Assembly: GCF_030291075.1 (NCBI RefSeq)
Contig: NZ_CP127407.1
Location: forward strand, 3,036,001 to 3,100,000
From: Stenotrophomonas sp. 57
GTDB lineage: Bacteria > Pseudomonadota > Gammaproteobacteria > Xanthomonadales > Xanthomonadaceae
Length of the DNA stretch: 64,000 bases
Reading direction: 5' to 3'
Position 1 is the stretch's first letter. Each line of letters opens with the position of its first letter. Positions 10,868-19,222 of this stretch are shown here, piece after piece. Both the position numbers and the translations under genes were made by a program. The notes under the pieces were generated by a model. That model worked only from the letters and a program-made list of their open reading frames with translations. It searched no databases and had not been told where the DNA came from.

Positions 10868-10964
10868 CGGCCGACCTCAGCGAAATGCATAACGTGAAAT
10901 TCCAGAAACTGCGGCGCCGGCTTGCGCCGGCTGCCTGCAGCGGGCGTTGGCGTGGCGGACGGCA
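10868..10964 (-). other. nuoD-nuoE spacer with a small hairpin
   Basis: This is a 97-base gap in an otherwise tightly packed operon. It contains GCCGGC-TTGC-GCCGGC at 10,916-10,931, a six-base-pair stem with a four-base loop and no following T-run, so it is unlikely to be a complete terminator. It could stabilise or process the transcript, or be the remnant of a short repeat. No open frame of interest is seen. Confidence 0.5.
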
Positions 10965-12272
10965 TTACCGGTCAACCTCGCCGAACACCAGGTCGTAGGT
11001 ACCGATCATCGCCACCACGTCGGCCAGCATGTGGCCGCGCACGATCGAATCGATCGAGGACAGGTGGGCGAAGCCCGGTGCGCGCAGGTGCACGCGGAAG
11101 GGCTTGTTGGCGCCATCGGAGACCAGGTAGCAGCCGAACTCGCCCTTCGGGGCTTCCACCGCCGAGTAGGTCTCGCCGGCCGGCACGCAGTAGCCTTCGC
11201 TGAACAGCTTGAAGTGGTGGATCAGCGCTTCCATGTCGTCCTTCATGTCCTCGCGCCTGGGCGGAGCGACCTTGAAGTTCTTCACCATCACCGGGCCCGG
11301 GTTGGCCTTCAGCCACGCCACGCACTGCTTGATGATGCGGTTGGATTCGCGCATTTCGGCAACGCGGACCAGGTAACGGTCGTAGCAGTCGCCTTCCTTG
11401 CCCAGCGGGATGTCGAAATCGACGGCATCGTACTTGGCGTACGGACGCTTCTTGCGCAGGTCCCAGGCAACGCCCGAGCCGCGCAGCATCACGCCGGTCA
11501 TGCCCCACTGGTGAGCCAGTTCCGGAGTGACCACGCCGATGCCGACGGTACGCTGCTTCCAGATGCGGTTGTCGGTCAGCAGGGTTTCGTATTCGTCGAT
11601 GCGCTTGGGGAACTCGACGGTGAAGTTTTCCAGGAAGTCCAGCAGCGAACCTTCGCGCGAAGCATTGAGCTGCTTCAGCGCCTTGCCCTTGTGCCAGCGC
11701 GATTCCTTGTACTTCGGCATGTGGTCCGGCAGGTCGCGGTAGACACCGCCCGGACGGTAGTACGCCGCGTGCATGCGCGCGCCGGAGACCGCTTCATAGC
11801 AGTCCATCAGCTCTTCGCGCTCGCGGAAGGCGTACAGCATCACCGCCATCGCACCCAGGTCGAGGGCGTTGGAGCCCAGCCACATCAGGTGGTTGAGGAT
11901 ACGGGTGATTTCGTCGTACATGGTGCGGATGTACTGCGCACGCTCCGGCGCCTCGATGCCCATCAGGGTCTCGATCGCGCGCACGTAGGCGTGCTCGTTG
12001 CACATCATCGACACGTAGTCCAGGCGATCCATGTAGCCGATCGACTGGTTGAACGGCTTGGACTCGGCCAGCTTCTCGGTACCACGGTGCAGCAGACCCA
12101 CGTGCGGGTCGGCGCGCATGATGGTTTCGCCGTCCATTTCCAGGATCAGGCGCAGCACGCCGTGCGCGGCCGGATGCTGCGGGCCGAAGTTCATGGTGTA
12201 GTTGCGGATTTCCTGCCGTGCTTCGGCCGGATTGCTCGCGAACGCTTCGCGGGCCTGGTGGAACTCGCTCAC
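10965..12272 (-). CDS. nuoD: NADH-quinone oxidoreductase subunit D
   Basis: A 435-residue 49-kDa-type subunit that lines the quinone site. Conserved family segments visible are [22 protein letters not shown], with the quinone-site histidine region, and [14 protein letters not shown]; the carboxy end [28 protein letters not shown] matches the family's conserved terminus. It is a separate gene here, unlike the fused nuoCD of E. coli. Its ATG overlaps the nuoC stop by four bases. Confidence 0.98.
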   Translation of the reverse strand: MSEFHQAREAFASNPAEARQEIRNYTMNFGPQHPAAHGVLRLILEMDGETIMRADPHVGLLHRGTEKLAESKPFNQSIGYMDRLDYVSMMCNEHAYVRAIETLMGIEAPERAQYIRTMYDEITRILNHLMWLGSNALDLGAMAVMLYAFREREELMDCYEAVSGARMHAAYYRPGGVYRDLPDHMPKYKESRWHKGKALKQLNASREGSLLDFLENFTVEFPKRIDEYETLLTDNRIWKQRTVGIGVVTPELAHQWGMTGVMLRGSGVAWDLRKKRPYAKYDAVDFDIPLGKEGDCYDRYLVRVAEMRESNRIIKQCVAWLKANPGPVMVKNFKVAPPRREDMKDDMEALIHHFKLFSEGYCVPAGETYSAVEAPKGEFGCYLVSDGANKPFRVHLRAPGFAHLSSIDSIVRGHMLADVVAMIGTYDLVFGEVDR

Positions 12273-13018
12273 TTCACTGCCTCCTGCGCGCGCTCGCCTT
12301 CTGCGGTCTGCAGACGGGCGTCGTCACGGATCACGCGCGGCACGCCGACACGCGGCTCCACCGAGGTGACCGGTTCGTAGATCACGCGCTTCTTTTCTTC
12401 GTCGTAGCGGACTTCGACATTGCCGATCAGCGGGAAGTCCTTGCGGAACGGATGGCCGACGAAACCGTAGTCGGTCAGGATCCGGCGCAGGTCCGGGTGG
12501 CCTTCGAAGATCACGCCATACAGGTCGAACGCTTCGCGCTCGAACCAGTTCAGGCCCGGCCAGATGCCGGTCAGCGAGGACACCACCGGCAGTGCTTCGT
12601 CAGGGGCGAAGCAGCGCAGGTGCATCATCAGGTTGTGCTGGTACGAACGCAGCTGGGCGACCACGGCGAAACGCTGGGTCGGCATGTGCTGCGGGCGGGC
12701 ACCATCGGCACCGTTTTCCTCGGTGGGGAACTCGCCCCACGCGAAACGACCCTGGGCCTTGCCTTCGACACCGCGGCTGAAACCCTGCGAGGACACGTCG
12801 GCGGTGTCCCATTCGTCGGAGCCATAGCCAAGGTAGTCGACGCCGCAGAGATCCACGGCCTGCTCGAAACCAAACTCGTCACGCAGCGCCAGCGCGGTGG
12901 CATGCCACTCGGCGGCAGGCACCTCCAGCGTCACTTCGCCGCGGGGTTCGACCACGATGACCTTCGCACCAGCGAAACGTGCGGAGAGTCGGTCGATGAA
13001 GGATGCTTGCTCTGCCAT
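12269..13018 (-). CDS. nuoC: NADH-quinone oxidoreductase subunit C
   Basis: A 249-residue 30-kDa-type peripheral subunit that has no cofactor and braces NuoD. The family signature is seen in [40 protein letters not shown]. An acidic/glycine-rich stretch in the middle (about residues 55-105) is longer than in some relatives. The carboxy tail [14 protein letters not shown] is hydrophilic. It lies 33 bases after nuoB and overlaps nuoD. Confidence 0.96.
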   Translation of the reverse strand: MAEQASFIDRLSARFAGAKVIVVEPRGEVTLEVPAAEWHATALALRDEFGFEQAVDLCGVDYLGYGSDEWDTADVSSQGFSRGVEGKAQGRFAWGEFPTEENGADGARPQHMPTQRFAVVAQLRSYQHNLMMHLRCFAPDEALPVVSSLTGIWPGLNWFEREAFDLYGVIFEGHPDLRRILTDYGFVGHPFRKDFPLIGNVEVRYDEEKKRVIYEPVTSVEPRVGVPRVIRDDARLQTAEGERAQEAVK

Positions 13019-13051
13019 GGGGGCTTGGCGCGCTCTTGTAGTGTGGAAGGG

Positions 13052-13606
13052 TCAGCGGGCGATGGTCTGTGTACGCCAGATCTTCTTCTGCAGCTGCAGG
13101 ATCCCGTACACCAGCGCCTCGGCGGTCGGCGGGCAGCCCGGGACGTAGACGTCCACCGGTACCACGCGATCACAGCCGCGCACGACAGAATAGGAGTAAT
13201 GGTAGTAGCCGCCACCGTTGGCGCAGCTGCCCATCGAGATGACCCACTTCGGGTCCGGCATCTGGTCGTAGACCTTGCGCAGCGCCGGGGCCATCTTGTT
13301 GACCAGGGTACCGGCCACGATCATCACGTCGGACTGACGCGGCGACGGGCGGAACACCACGCCGTAGCGGTCAAGGTCCAGGCGCGCGGCGCCGGCGTGC
13401 ATCATCTCGACCGCGCAGCAGGCCAGGCCGAAGGTCATCGGCCACATCGAGCCGGTGCGCGCCCAGTTCAGCAGTGCGTCGACGCTGGTGGTGACGAAGC
13501 CCTTTTCCAGCAGCGGGTTGTCGCCCTCCGGCCGCAGGATGTCATCAACCCGGCCTTCCGGCGTGGGGTTGTTCATGAGGCCATCGAGAGTCTGAATCAC
13601 TCCCAT
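13052..13606 (-). CDS. nuoB: NADH-quinone oxidoreductase subunit B, cluster N2
   Basis: A 184-residue subunit carrying cluster N2, the last iron-sulfur centre before quinone. The ligands are visible: the adjacent cysteine pair in [14 protein letters not shown], the cysteine in [14 protein letters not shown] and that in [14 protein letters not shown] chose the ATG ending at 13,606 ([13 protein letters not shown]), because the open frame farther upstream only reads nuoA in another frame. It overlaps the nuoA end by ten bases. Confidence 0.97.
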   Translation of the reverse strand: MGVIQTLDGLMNNPTPEGRVDDILRPEGDNPLLEKGFVTTSVDALLNWARTGSMWPMTFGLACCAVEMMHAGAARLDLDRYGVVFRPSPRQSDVMIVAGTLVNKMAPALRKVYDQMPDPKWVISMGSCANGGGYYHYSYSVVRGCDRVVPVDVYVPGCPPTAEALVYGILQLQKKIWRTQTIAR

Positions 13607-13953
13607 TCCAGCGCTCCCTTCTTCCAGACGTAAATGAAACCGAGGAACAGCATGCCGACGAACAGGCCCATGGTGACGAGCGAACGGGCGCCCAGTTCCA
13701 TGAAGACCTGGGTCCACGGCACGATGAAGATGATTTCCAGGTCGAAGACGATGAACTGGATCGCGATCAGGTAGTAGCGCACGTCGAACTTCATGCGCGC
13801 GTCTTCGAAGGCTTCGAAGCCGCACTCATACGGCGACAGCTTTTCCAGATCGGGGCGGCGGGGACCGAGGAATCGACCAACCAGCATCAGCGTAATGCCG
13901 ATACCGGTGGCAACGATCAGAAACAGCAGAGACGGCAAATATTCGGCCAGCAC
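13597..13953 (-). CDS. nuoA: NADH-quinone oxidoreductase subunit A
   Basis: A 118-residue membrane subunit with three helices. The signature [21 protein letters not shown], with the conserved cysteine in the first loop, is intact, as is [19 protein letters not shown] prefer a GTG start at 13,953 ([12 protein letters not shown]) because it follows an AAGAGAGAA ribosome site and gives the usual family length; an upstream ATG at 14,001 would add 16 basic residues that do not look like the family. It is the first gene of the operon. Confidence 0.94.
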   Translation of the reverse strand: MLAEYLPSLLFLIVATGIGITLMLVGRFLGPRRPDLEKLSPYECGFEAFEDARMKFDVRYYLIAIQFIVFDLEIIFIVPWTQVFMELGARSLVTMGLFVGMLFLGFIYVWKKGALEWE

Positions 13954-14064
13954 AGCGATTCTCTCTTGCCTCTGCCGCTGCGCCTGCAGGCGCTTTGGCA
14001 TGGGGGAGTGGACGGGAATCTACCCGGCGCCTTGCGCGCCAGGCGAACCCGCTTTACTTACAAA
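13954..14064 (-). other. Spacer between tRNA-Leu and nuoA
   Basis: A 111-base gap that must hold the tRNA 3' trailer and the nuoA leader. I see a small GGCGC/GCGCC stem near 14,025-14,040 and the ribosome site of nuoA, but no convincing promoter hexamers. nuo may therefore be transcribed from upstream of the tRNA or from a promoter I cannot recognise. Confidence 0.4.
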
Positions 14065-14149
14065 TGGTGCCCAAGAGGGGACTCGAACCCCTACGACCTA
14101 AGTCGCTACCACCTCAAGGTAGTGCGTCTACCAATTCCGCCACCTGGGC
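14065..14149 (-). tRNA. tRNA-Leu, anticodon GAG
   Basis: An 85-nucleotide class II tRNA including an encoded CCA. The acceptor stem pairs GCCCAGG with CTTGGGC, the anticodon stem pairs CTACC with GGTAG around the loop TTGAGGT (anticodon GAG, reading CUC/CUU), and the T-arm holds GGTTCGAGTCC. A variable arm of the long leucine type is present. It lies between secG and nuoA on the same strand, a placement next to secG that is common in gammaproteobacteria. Confidence 0.97.
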
Positions 14150-14200
14150 AAACGATCACATCAGACTATCTTCCCGATGCGCCGCGTATTGTAACCGGCT

Positions 14201-14638
14201 TCAGTGTTTCTGGGAGCCTTCCGAAGGCTTTTCTTCACCAGAAACCGAAGATTCCGCCTGAGCCGGCACATTGGCGGCCGGAACCGGGGCGACCGGGACC
14301 GCATCGGCCTTCGGAACGGCCGGCAGTTCACCCGCCGGAGCCGCCGGGGCGGACGCCGCTGGAGCGGACATCAGACCCAGATCCTGGTCGGCCGCCGGGC
14401 GGGTGCCGTGACCGGCATACCAGGCCATGAAGAGGCTGATGCCGAAGAACACGACCGCCAGCCACTTGGTCGACTTGGACAGGAAGTTCGAGGCGCCGCG
14501 CGCACCGAACACCGTGCCCGAGGCACCGGCGCCAAAGCCCGAACCCGCCGCCGCACCCGAGCCACGCTGCATCAGGATCAGCGCGATCATGGCCACAGCG
14601 ACCAGCACGTAGACGACATTGAGGATCAACATCAGCAT
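14201..14638 (-). CDS. secG: Preprotein translocase subunit SecG
   Basis: A 145-residue inner-membrane component of the Sec translocon. Two hydrophobic helices (LILNVVYVLVAVAMIALILM and WLAVVFFGISLFMAWYAG) flank the conserved loop QRGSGAAAGSGFGAGASGTVFG, the SecG signature. A Pro/Ala-rich cytoplasmic or periplasmic tail of about 55 residues follows. The start is the ATG at 14,638 (MLMLILN); a second ATG two codons on is possible. It is 31 bases after tpiA and precedes tRNA-Leu. Confidence 0.96.
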   Translation of the reverse strand: MLMLILNVVYVLVAVAMIALILMQRGSGAAAGSGFGAGASGTVFGARGASNFLSKSTKWLAVVFFGISLFMAWYAGHGTRPAADQDLGLMSAPAASAPAAPAGELPAVPKADAVPVAPVPAANVPAQAESSVSGEEKPSEGSQKH

Positions 14639-14669
14639 TGGAAACCGCCCTCGGACAATACTTCTAGGA

Positions 14670-15425
14670 TTAGTTCGCGGCCGCCGCCCTTGCGATGGCC
14701 AGGAAGTCCGCGGCCACCAGGGAGGCGCCGCCGACCAGCCCACCATCGACATCCGGCTGCGCGAACAGTTCCCCGGCATTGTCGGGCTTCACGCTACCGC
14801 CGTAAACAATGGGCAGTGAATCAGCGATTCTAGCATCGATACGCGCGACTTCGCCACGGATGAACGCGTGCACCTGCTGCGCCTGCTCCTTGCTGGCGGT
14901 CTTGCCGGTACCGATGGCCCAGACCGGCTCGTAGGCAACCACGGCATTGGCGAAGCCCTCGCCCCCGACCAGGGCCAGCACCGGGGCCAGCTGGCCGGCG
15001 ATGACCGCCTCGGTCTGCCCGGCCTCGCGCTGCTCCAGAGTCTCGCCCACGCACAGTACCGGCACCAGGCCGGCATGCAGGGCCGCGGCGAACTTGCGCG
15101 CGACCAGCTCGCTGCTTTCATGGTGGTACTGGCGGCGCTCGGAGTGGCCGACCAGGCCGTAGCGGGCACCGACCTCGTGCAGCATCGCGGCGCAGACCTC
15201 ACCGGTATAGGCGCCCTTCTCGTTGCTGCTGACGTCCTGGGCACCGAACACCAGGCCGGTGTCACCAAAGTCCTCGACCAGCTCGCCCAGGTACGGCAGC
15301 GGCGGCAGGATCACCACGTCCACCCCGTCCAGCGGCAGCCCGGCGGCCACCTGCCCCAGCAGTTCATTGGCGAATTGACGGCTGCCATGCAGCTTCCAGT
15401 TTCCGGCGACGATCTTGCGGCGCAT
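14670..15425 (-). CDS. tpiA: Triosephosphate isomerase
   Basis: A 251-residue cytoplasmic glycolytic enzyme that interconverts dihydroxyacetone phosphate and glyceraldehyde 3-phosphate. The catalytic lysine lies in AGNWKLHG (residues about 8-15), the histidine in VGHSERRQ and the glutamate in AYEPVWAIGTGKTAS; the phosphate loop is VYGGSVKPDN. An AGGAG ribosome site lies ten bases before the ATG. It is followed by secG as in many gammaproteobacteria. Confidence 0.98.
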   Translation of the reverse strand: MRRKIVAGNWKLHGSRQFANELLGQVAAGLPLDGVDVVILPPLPYLGELVEDFGDTGLVFGAQDVSSNEKGAYTGEVCAAMLHEVGARYGLVGHSERRQYHHESSELVARKFAAALHAGLVPVLCVGETLEQREAGQTEAVIAGQLAPVLALVGGEGFANAVVAYEPVWAIGTGKTASKEQAQQVHAFIRGEVARIDARIADSLPIVYGGSVKPDNAGELFAQPDVDGGLVGGASLVAADFLAIARAAAAN

Positions 15426-15601
15426 GAGCGGGTGGCTCCTGTGTGAAGTCAGCCGGTCATGATACCCGTTACGGCAAAAATCCGTTTCCGTGTAAGCGGT
15501 TACATGGATTTTCAGCCAACGGCGCAGCCCCTCGTGGCGGGGGTGGGGTTGGGTTGGTCGCGGAGAGCCCGGCTAGATCTGGGGCTTGGCCGGGCGGGTG
15601 G

Positions 15602-15626
15602 GGATGGCGGGGGACGCCGTAAACCC
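15602..15626 (+). repeat. Left copy of an inverted repeat
   Basis: The motif GGATGGCGGGGGACGCCGTA plus AACCC is found again, reverse-complemented, at 16,033-16,057 with one G fewer. The two copies face each other across about 400 bases. The pair brackets most of the other palindromes in this gap. Confidence 0.75.
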
Positions 15627-15642
15627 GTCCGTGGGGGCTTGG

Positions 15643-15662
15643 CCGCGGCATCCATGCCGCGG
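15643..15662. repeat. CCGCGGCA hairpin
   Basis: CCGCGGCA, a TCCA loop and TGCCGCGG form an eight-base-pair hairpin. It lies inside the repeat-bracketed part of the gap. No T-run follows on either strand. Confidence 0.7.
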
Positions 15663-15815
15663 ACACCCCCGTCATCCCCACCCGCCCGGCCTCTGACACA
15701 TCCAGGCGGTTCCGCCCGCCACGGAAAGAAAAAAGAAGAGCAAGAGCAAAAGCGGTATTCCGGGTGGCTGTCGGGTTGGACCAGCCCCCTACCCCACTTC
15801 GATCTGACAGATCTC

Positions 15816-15863
15816 ATCCACGCATGGCGTGGATCTACAGTGTCGACCAAGGTCGACACCTAC
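15816..15863 (-). repeat. Two tandem GTAG-type (SMAG-like) hairpins
   Basis: Read on the minus strand there are two units, each starting GTAG. The first is GTAG followed by GTGTCGACC-TT-GGTCGACAC (15,840-15,863); the second is GTAG followed by ATCCACGC-CAT-GCGTGGAT (15,816-15,838). Both form perfect stems of eight or nine base pairs. GTAG-headed stem-loops are the hallmark of the SMAG repeats known in Stenotrophomonas maltophilia. Confidence 0.8.
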
Positions 15864-15964
15864 CAACCGTCACCGGGAGACTGCCGAAGGCGGGGCGGTG
15901 TGGGTTGGCAGGACCGTTGGCGCCATGGATGGCGCCATCGAGCCCCCAGGGGTGAGGGCGCTTT

Positions 15965-15989
15965 GCTTGCGAAGCACTGCTTCGCAAGC
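15965..15989. repeat. 25-base palindrome
   Basis: GCTTGCGAAGCA, a single C, then TGCTTCGCAAGC. The arms match perfectly over 12 bases. It has no adjacent T-run and no adjacent gene start, so its role is unknown. Confidence 0.8.
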
Positions 15990-16032
15990 GCCCGAACGCG
16001 CAGCCGCCAGCGGCTGGGCCGGACCGCGGAGC

Positions 16033-16057
16033 GGGGTTTACGGCGTCCCCGCCATCC
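16033..16057 (-). repeat. Right copy of the inverted repeat
   Basis: The reverse complement of the motif at 15,602-15,626, differing by one G in the G-run. It closes the repeat-bracketed interval of about 455 bases. Confidence 0.75.
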
Positions 16058-16129
16058 GACACCTCCCCGCCTCCCCACGGAACACCCCAGAGCCGCTTTG
16101 GCTTTGGCTTTGGCTTTGGCCTCGGCGGG

Positions 16130-16148
16130 TGCAGGGTGCAACCCTGCA
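16130..16148. repeat. TGCAGGGT hairpin
   Basis: TGCAGGGT, loop GCA, ACCCTGCA. It sits immediately beyond the oxygenase terminator in the direction of transcription. Confidence 0.6.
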
Positions 16149-16176
16149 AAGAAAAAGGCCGCCTTTCGGCGGCCTT
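16148..16176 (-). terminator. Rho-independent terminator of the oxygenase gene
   Basis: On the minus strand AAGGCCGCC-GAAA-GGCGGCCTT is followed by TTTCTTT. It begins nine bases after the stop codon of the oxygenase gene. A strong nine-base-pair stem and T-rich tail make this a typical intrinsic terminator. Confidence 0.9.
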
Positions 16177-16184
16177 CTCACTCA

Positions 16185-17120
16185 TTACTTCAGCTTGATC
16201 TCGCGCAGGCGTTCCTCGAGGAAGCCGTGGGCGGTGATCGGCTCCGGGTACCGGCTCGGGTTCTCGGCGGTGATGCACGACGGCAGCACGTCGATCAGGA
16301 AGTCCGGGTTCGGGTGCAGGAAGAACGGCACCGAGTAACGCGGCTGGCGCGCCAGGTCGCCCGGGGGGTTGACCACGCGGTGGATGGTCGATGGGTACAC
16401 ATGGTTGGTCAGGCGCTGCAGCATGTCGCCGATGTTGACCACGATCGTGTCCGCGTCTGACGTAAACGGCACCCACTCGCCCTCGTGCGACTGCACTTCC
16501 AGGCCCGCGGCACTGGCGCCGACCAGCAGGGTGATGAAGTTGATGTCGCCATGGGCGCCGGCACGCACGTTCGGGATGTCGTCGGTGGTGATCGGCGGGT
16601 AGTGGATCGGGCGCAGGATCGAGTTGCCGAAGTTGGTCTTGTCGGCGAAGAAGTCTTCCGGCAGGCCGATGTGCAGGGCCAGCGCCGACAGCACGCGCGA
16701 ACCCAGGTTGTCCAGCGCCTGGTACAGGCCGTAGCCGCGCTCACGGAAGCCCTCGACCTCGGTCGGCCACAGGTTCGGCGCCATCACGTCGCGGTACTTG
16801 GAGTCGTCGGCGATTTCACGCCCGATGTGCCAGAACTCCTTCAGGTCGAAGTGCTTGGAGCCCTTGGCGGTTTCCACGCCGAACGGGGTGTAGCCGCGGG
16901 CGCCGCCGCTGCCGGCCACGTGGTACTTGCGCTTGACCTCTTCCGGCAGGGCGAAGAAGGCCTTGAAGGCATCGTAGGCCGCATCGATGTCGGCCTGCGG
17001 GATGCCGTGGTTGCGGATGCCCGCGAATCCCCATTGGCGATAGGCCGCGCCCAGCTCGGCCACGAAGGCCTCGCGGTCGCTGTCGAAACGGGTGATGTCG
17101 AGGGTGGGGATCTGGCTCAC
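16185..17120 (-). CDS. Isopenicillin-N-synthase-like 2OG-Fe(II) oxygenase
   Basis: A 311-residue soluble enzyme of the 2-oxoglutarate/Fe(II) dioxygenase superfamily, with the DIOX_N-type amino half (PTLDITRFDSDREAFVAELG) and the double-stranded beta-helix core. The iron ligands are visible as H-x-D in AHGDINFITLL and the distal histidine in STIHRVVNP; the co-substrate R-x-S is in QPRYSVPFF. I chose the GTG at 17,120 (VSQIPTLD) because AGGAA precedes it by seven bases. Its substrate cannot be read from the sequence; despite the family name it need not make an antibiotic. It diverges from the DUF3413 gene. Confidence 0.85.
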   Translation of the reverse strand: MSQIPTLDITRFDSDREAFVAELGAAYRQWGFAGIRNHGIPQADIDAAYDAFKAFFALPEEVKRKYHVAGSGGARGYTPFGVETAKGSKHFDLKEFWHIGREIADDSKYRDVMAPNLWPTEVEGFRERGYGLYQALDNLGSRVLSALALHIGLPEDFFADKTNFGNSILRPIHYPPITTDDIPNVRAGAHGDINFITLLVGASAAGLEVQSHEGEWVPFTSDADTIVVNIGDMLQRLTNHVYPSTIHRVVNPPGDLARQPRYSVPFFLHPNPDFLIDVLPSCITAENPSRYPEPITAHGFLEERLREIKLK

Positions 17121-17323
17121 AGCGGTTCCTGGCTTGTCATTGGGTCTGGAGGGCCAGCGCATTCATGGCCCGCATGAACATTGTGACAGATCGCCCGGCG
17201 GACGCTACTCGATACCTGGAAACAAACCGATACAATGCGCGACCTGTGGCAACTTAACGATTCCATCACGTTTCGCCGCAGGCCCCCTCCGCGCCTCCTG
17301 ACCGCCTGCCGACCTGCACTTCC

Positions 17324-19204
17324 ATGCCCATCGTTCCAGATGCCGCCGCCACGTCCCTCGCAGGCCGCGCCCGTCGCTGGCGCCGGCTGGCGTGGTGGTC
17401 CCTGTTCGTACTGGGCAATGCCGTACTGGCGGCGATGATCACCCTGGGCAACGTGCCGCTGCGCGACAACCCGGGCGGCGGCCAGGGCCTGGCCTACCTG
17501 GCGGTCGCCCTGCCCGGCCACCTGCTCGCCTTCGGCGCGCTGGCCGGCGTGCTGCCCCTGCTGCTGGGCCTGTGGCCGCGCAGCGCGCGTACGCTCAGCA
17601 TCAGTGCGGTGCTGCTGCAGGGCCTGTGGCTGTGCCTGCTGCTGGTCGATGCCAAGGTGTTCACCCTGTACCGCTTCCACCTCAACGCCATGGTCGTGAA
17701 CATGGTGTTCGGCGGCGCCCTGCAGGACCAGGTGGCGTTGTCGTGGAAGACCTGGGTGCAGGTCGGCCTGCTGGTGGCGGCCATCTTCACCGCCGAGGGC
17801 ATCCTGGCCTGGGCCTGCTGGAAACTGCTGCCCGCCGCGCCACGTCGGCGGCGCGTCCTGCAGGGGTGGACGCTGGTCGTGCTGCTGATGGCCGGCGGCC
17901 AGGTGGCCACTGCCTATTACGATGCCCGCGGCGATCGTGACGTGATTGCCCAGTGGAACTACCTGCCCTGGGCCCAGCCGATCACCGCCAAGAGCTTCAT
18001 GCGCAGGCTGGGCGTGGTCAGTGAACAACAGGTCGGCCTGCCGGATCCGCGGCATGCGCAGCTGCTGTATCCGCTGCAGCCGCTGCGCTGCCAGAATCCG
18101 CACCGCCCGAACGTGCTGATGGTGGTGCTGGAATCGCTGCGCCACGACGCCCTCACCCCACAGATCATGCCGAACACCTCGGCGCTGGCCGCGTCCGCGC
18201 GCGTGTACGACCGGCATTTCAGCACCGGCAACGCCACCCGCTATGGCCTGTTCGGCCTGCTCTACGGCCTGCCGGGCGGCTACTGGCCAAGCATGCTTGA
18301 CGAGCAGCGCGGCTCGCAGCTGTTCAAGGTGCTGGGCCAGCAGGGGTACGACCTGCATCTGTATGGCAGTGCGCCGCTGTACAGCCCGGAATTCGACCGC
18401 ACCGTGTTCGCCGACGTGCGCGAGCAGCTGCACCAAGGGCCCTCGCAACTGGGCTCGGAAGGACGCGACAGCAGCATCGTCGCCTCGCTGCGCAAGGACA
18501 TCCGTGCCAGCCAGGCGACGCACACCCCGTGGTTCGGCTTCGTGTTCCTCGATTCCACCCATGCGCCCTATCACATGCCGGCCGGCTACCCGCCGCTGGC
18601 AACCCCGATGGCGCAGGACATCGACTTCCTCAGCTTCGGCCCGGACCACGACCCGACTCCGGAACTGAACCGCTACCGGACCGCCGTGCATTACGCCGAC
18701 AGTCTGGTCGGGACCCTGCTGGACGACCTCCGCGCGCAGGGCCTGGACCAGGACACCATCGTGCTGGTTACCGGCGACCATGCCGAGGAGTTCAACGACC
18801 TGAAGCTGAACTACTGGGGCCACAACGGCAATTTCTCCGACTACCAGCTGCAGGTGCCGTTCGTACTGCACTGGCCGGGCCAGGGCAGCGGCCACGAGGC
18901 CCGCACCAGTTCGCACGAGGACTGGGTGCCAACCCTGATGCGTCATGCACTGGGCTGCGAGAACGCGCTGACCGACTTCAGCACGGGACAGGATCTGCTG
19001 GCCGAAGCCGCCGGCGAACGTGCGCTGGTGGTGGAAAGCTGGTCGCAACGCGCCGTGCGCCATGGCGATGCCATCTACGTATTCGACAAGTTCGGCAACG
19101 CCACCGCGCTGGATCTGCAGTACCGCCCTCTCCCGCAACAGGCCCCGGATGCCGCGGCCGTCCGTACCGCCTGGGAAGCGCTGACCCGCTTCCGCAACCG
19201 CTGA
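17324..19204 (+). CDS. DUF3413 / sulfatase-like inner-membrane protein (YejM/PbgA-like)
   Basis: A 626-residue protein with an amino-terminal membrane domain (about residues 20-200, four or five hydrophobic segments such as LFVLGNAVLAAMITLGNV and VQVGLLVAAIFTAEGILAWA) followed by a periplasmic alkaline-phosphatase/sulfatase fold (about 255-625; NVLMVVLESLRHDAL, FSTGNATRYGLFGLLYG, IVLVTGDHAEEFND). This architecture is that of YejM/PbgA, which in enterobacteria regulates LpxC turnover and lipopolysaccharide supply; enzymatic activity is uncertain. It heads a plus-strand group with a glycosyltransferase, a deacetylase and galE, fitting an envelope role. Confidence 0.85.
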   Translation: MPIVPDAAATSLAGRARRWRRLAWWSLFVLGNAVLAAMITLGNVPLRDNPGGGQGLAYLAVALPGHLLAFGALAGVLPLLLGLWPRSARTLSISAVLLQGLWLCLLLVDAKVFTLYRFHLNAMVVNMVFGGALQDQVALSWKTWVQVGLLVAAIFTAEGILAWACWKLLPAAPRRRRVLQGWTLVVLLMAGGQVATAYYDARGDRDVIAQWNYLPWAQPITAKSFMRRLGVVSEQQVGLPDPRHAQLLYPLQPLRCQNPHRPNVLMVVLESLRHDALTPQIMPNTSALAASARVYDRHFSTGNATRYGLFGLLYGLPGGYWPSMLDEQRGSQLFKVLGQQGYDLHLYGSAPLYSPEFDRTVFADVREQLHQGPSQLGSEGRDSSIVASLRKDIRASQATHTPWFGFVFLDSTHAPYHMPAGYPPLATPMAQDIDFLSFGPDHDPTPELNRYRTAVHYADSLVGTLLDDLRAQGLDQDTIVLVTGDHAEEFNDLKLNYWGHNGNFSDYQLQVPFVLHWPGQGSGHEARTSSHEDWVPTLMRHALGCENALTDFSTGQDLLAEAAGERALVVESWSQRAVRHGDAIYVFDKFGNATALDLQYRPLPQQAPDAAAVRTAWEALTRFRNR

Positions 19205-19222
19205 CCACAAAGGATGGTTTCC

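Larger units (their letters stand above)
15426..16184. other. Gene-free stretch rich in palindromes
   Basis: About 760 bases between tpiA and the oxygenase gene without a credible coding frame. It contains a pair of inverted copies of a 25-base motif, two GTAG-type hairpins, a 25-base palindrome, a CCGCGGCA/TGCCGCGG hairpin at 15,643-15,662, a short run of four GCTTTG-like units around 16,095-16,118, a TGCAGGGT/ACCCTGCA hairpin at 16,130-16,148, and the oxygenase terminator. The tpiA promoter should lie near 15,430-15,500, but I do not see clear hexamers. Confidence 0.7.

Noticed and set aside
13607..13825. Longer nuoB start at 13,825
   Set aside because: The added residues are only nuoA read in another frame; MGVIQTLDG is the family start.
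16095..16118. Short GCTTTG-like tandem units
   Set aside because: Only about four imperfect units; too short to call a functional satellite.
15459..16476. Open frames inside the gene-free island
   Set aside because: They run through palindromes, are Arg/Pro-rich and have no family resemblance or ribosome sites.
16185..17120. Antibiotic (isopenicillin N) biosynthesis
   Set aside because: The family name reflects the fold; no peptide synthetase or other beta-lactam gene lies nearby.
17163..17323. Promoter hexamers in front of the YejM-like gene (GATACAAT near 17,230)
   Set aside because: A fair -10-like word is present, but no -35 element lies at a suitable distance, so I do not call it.
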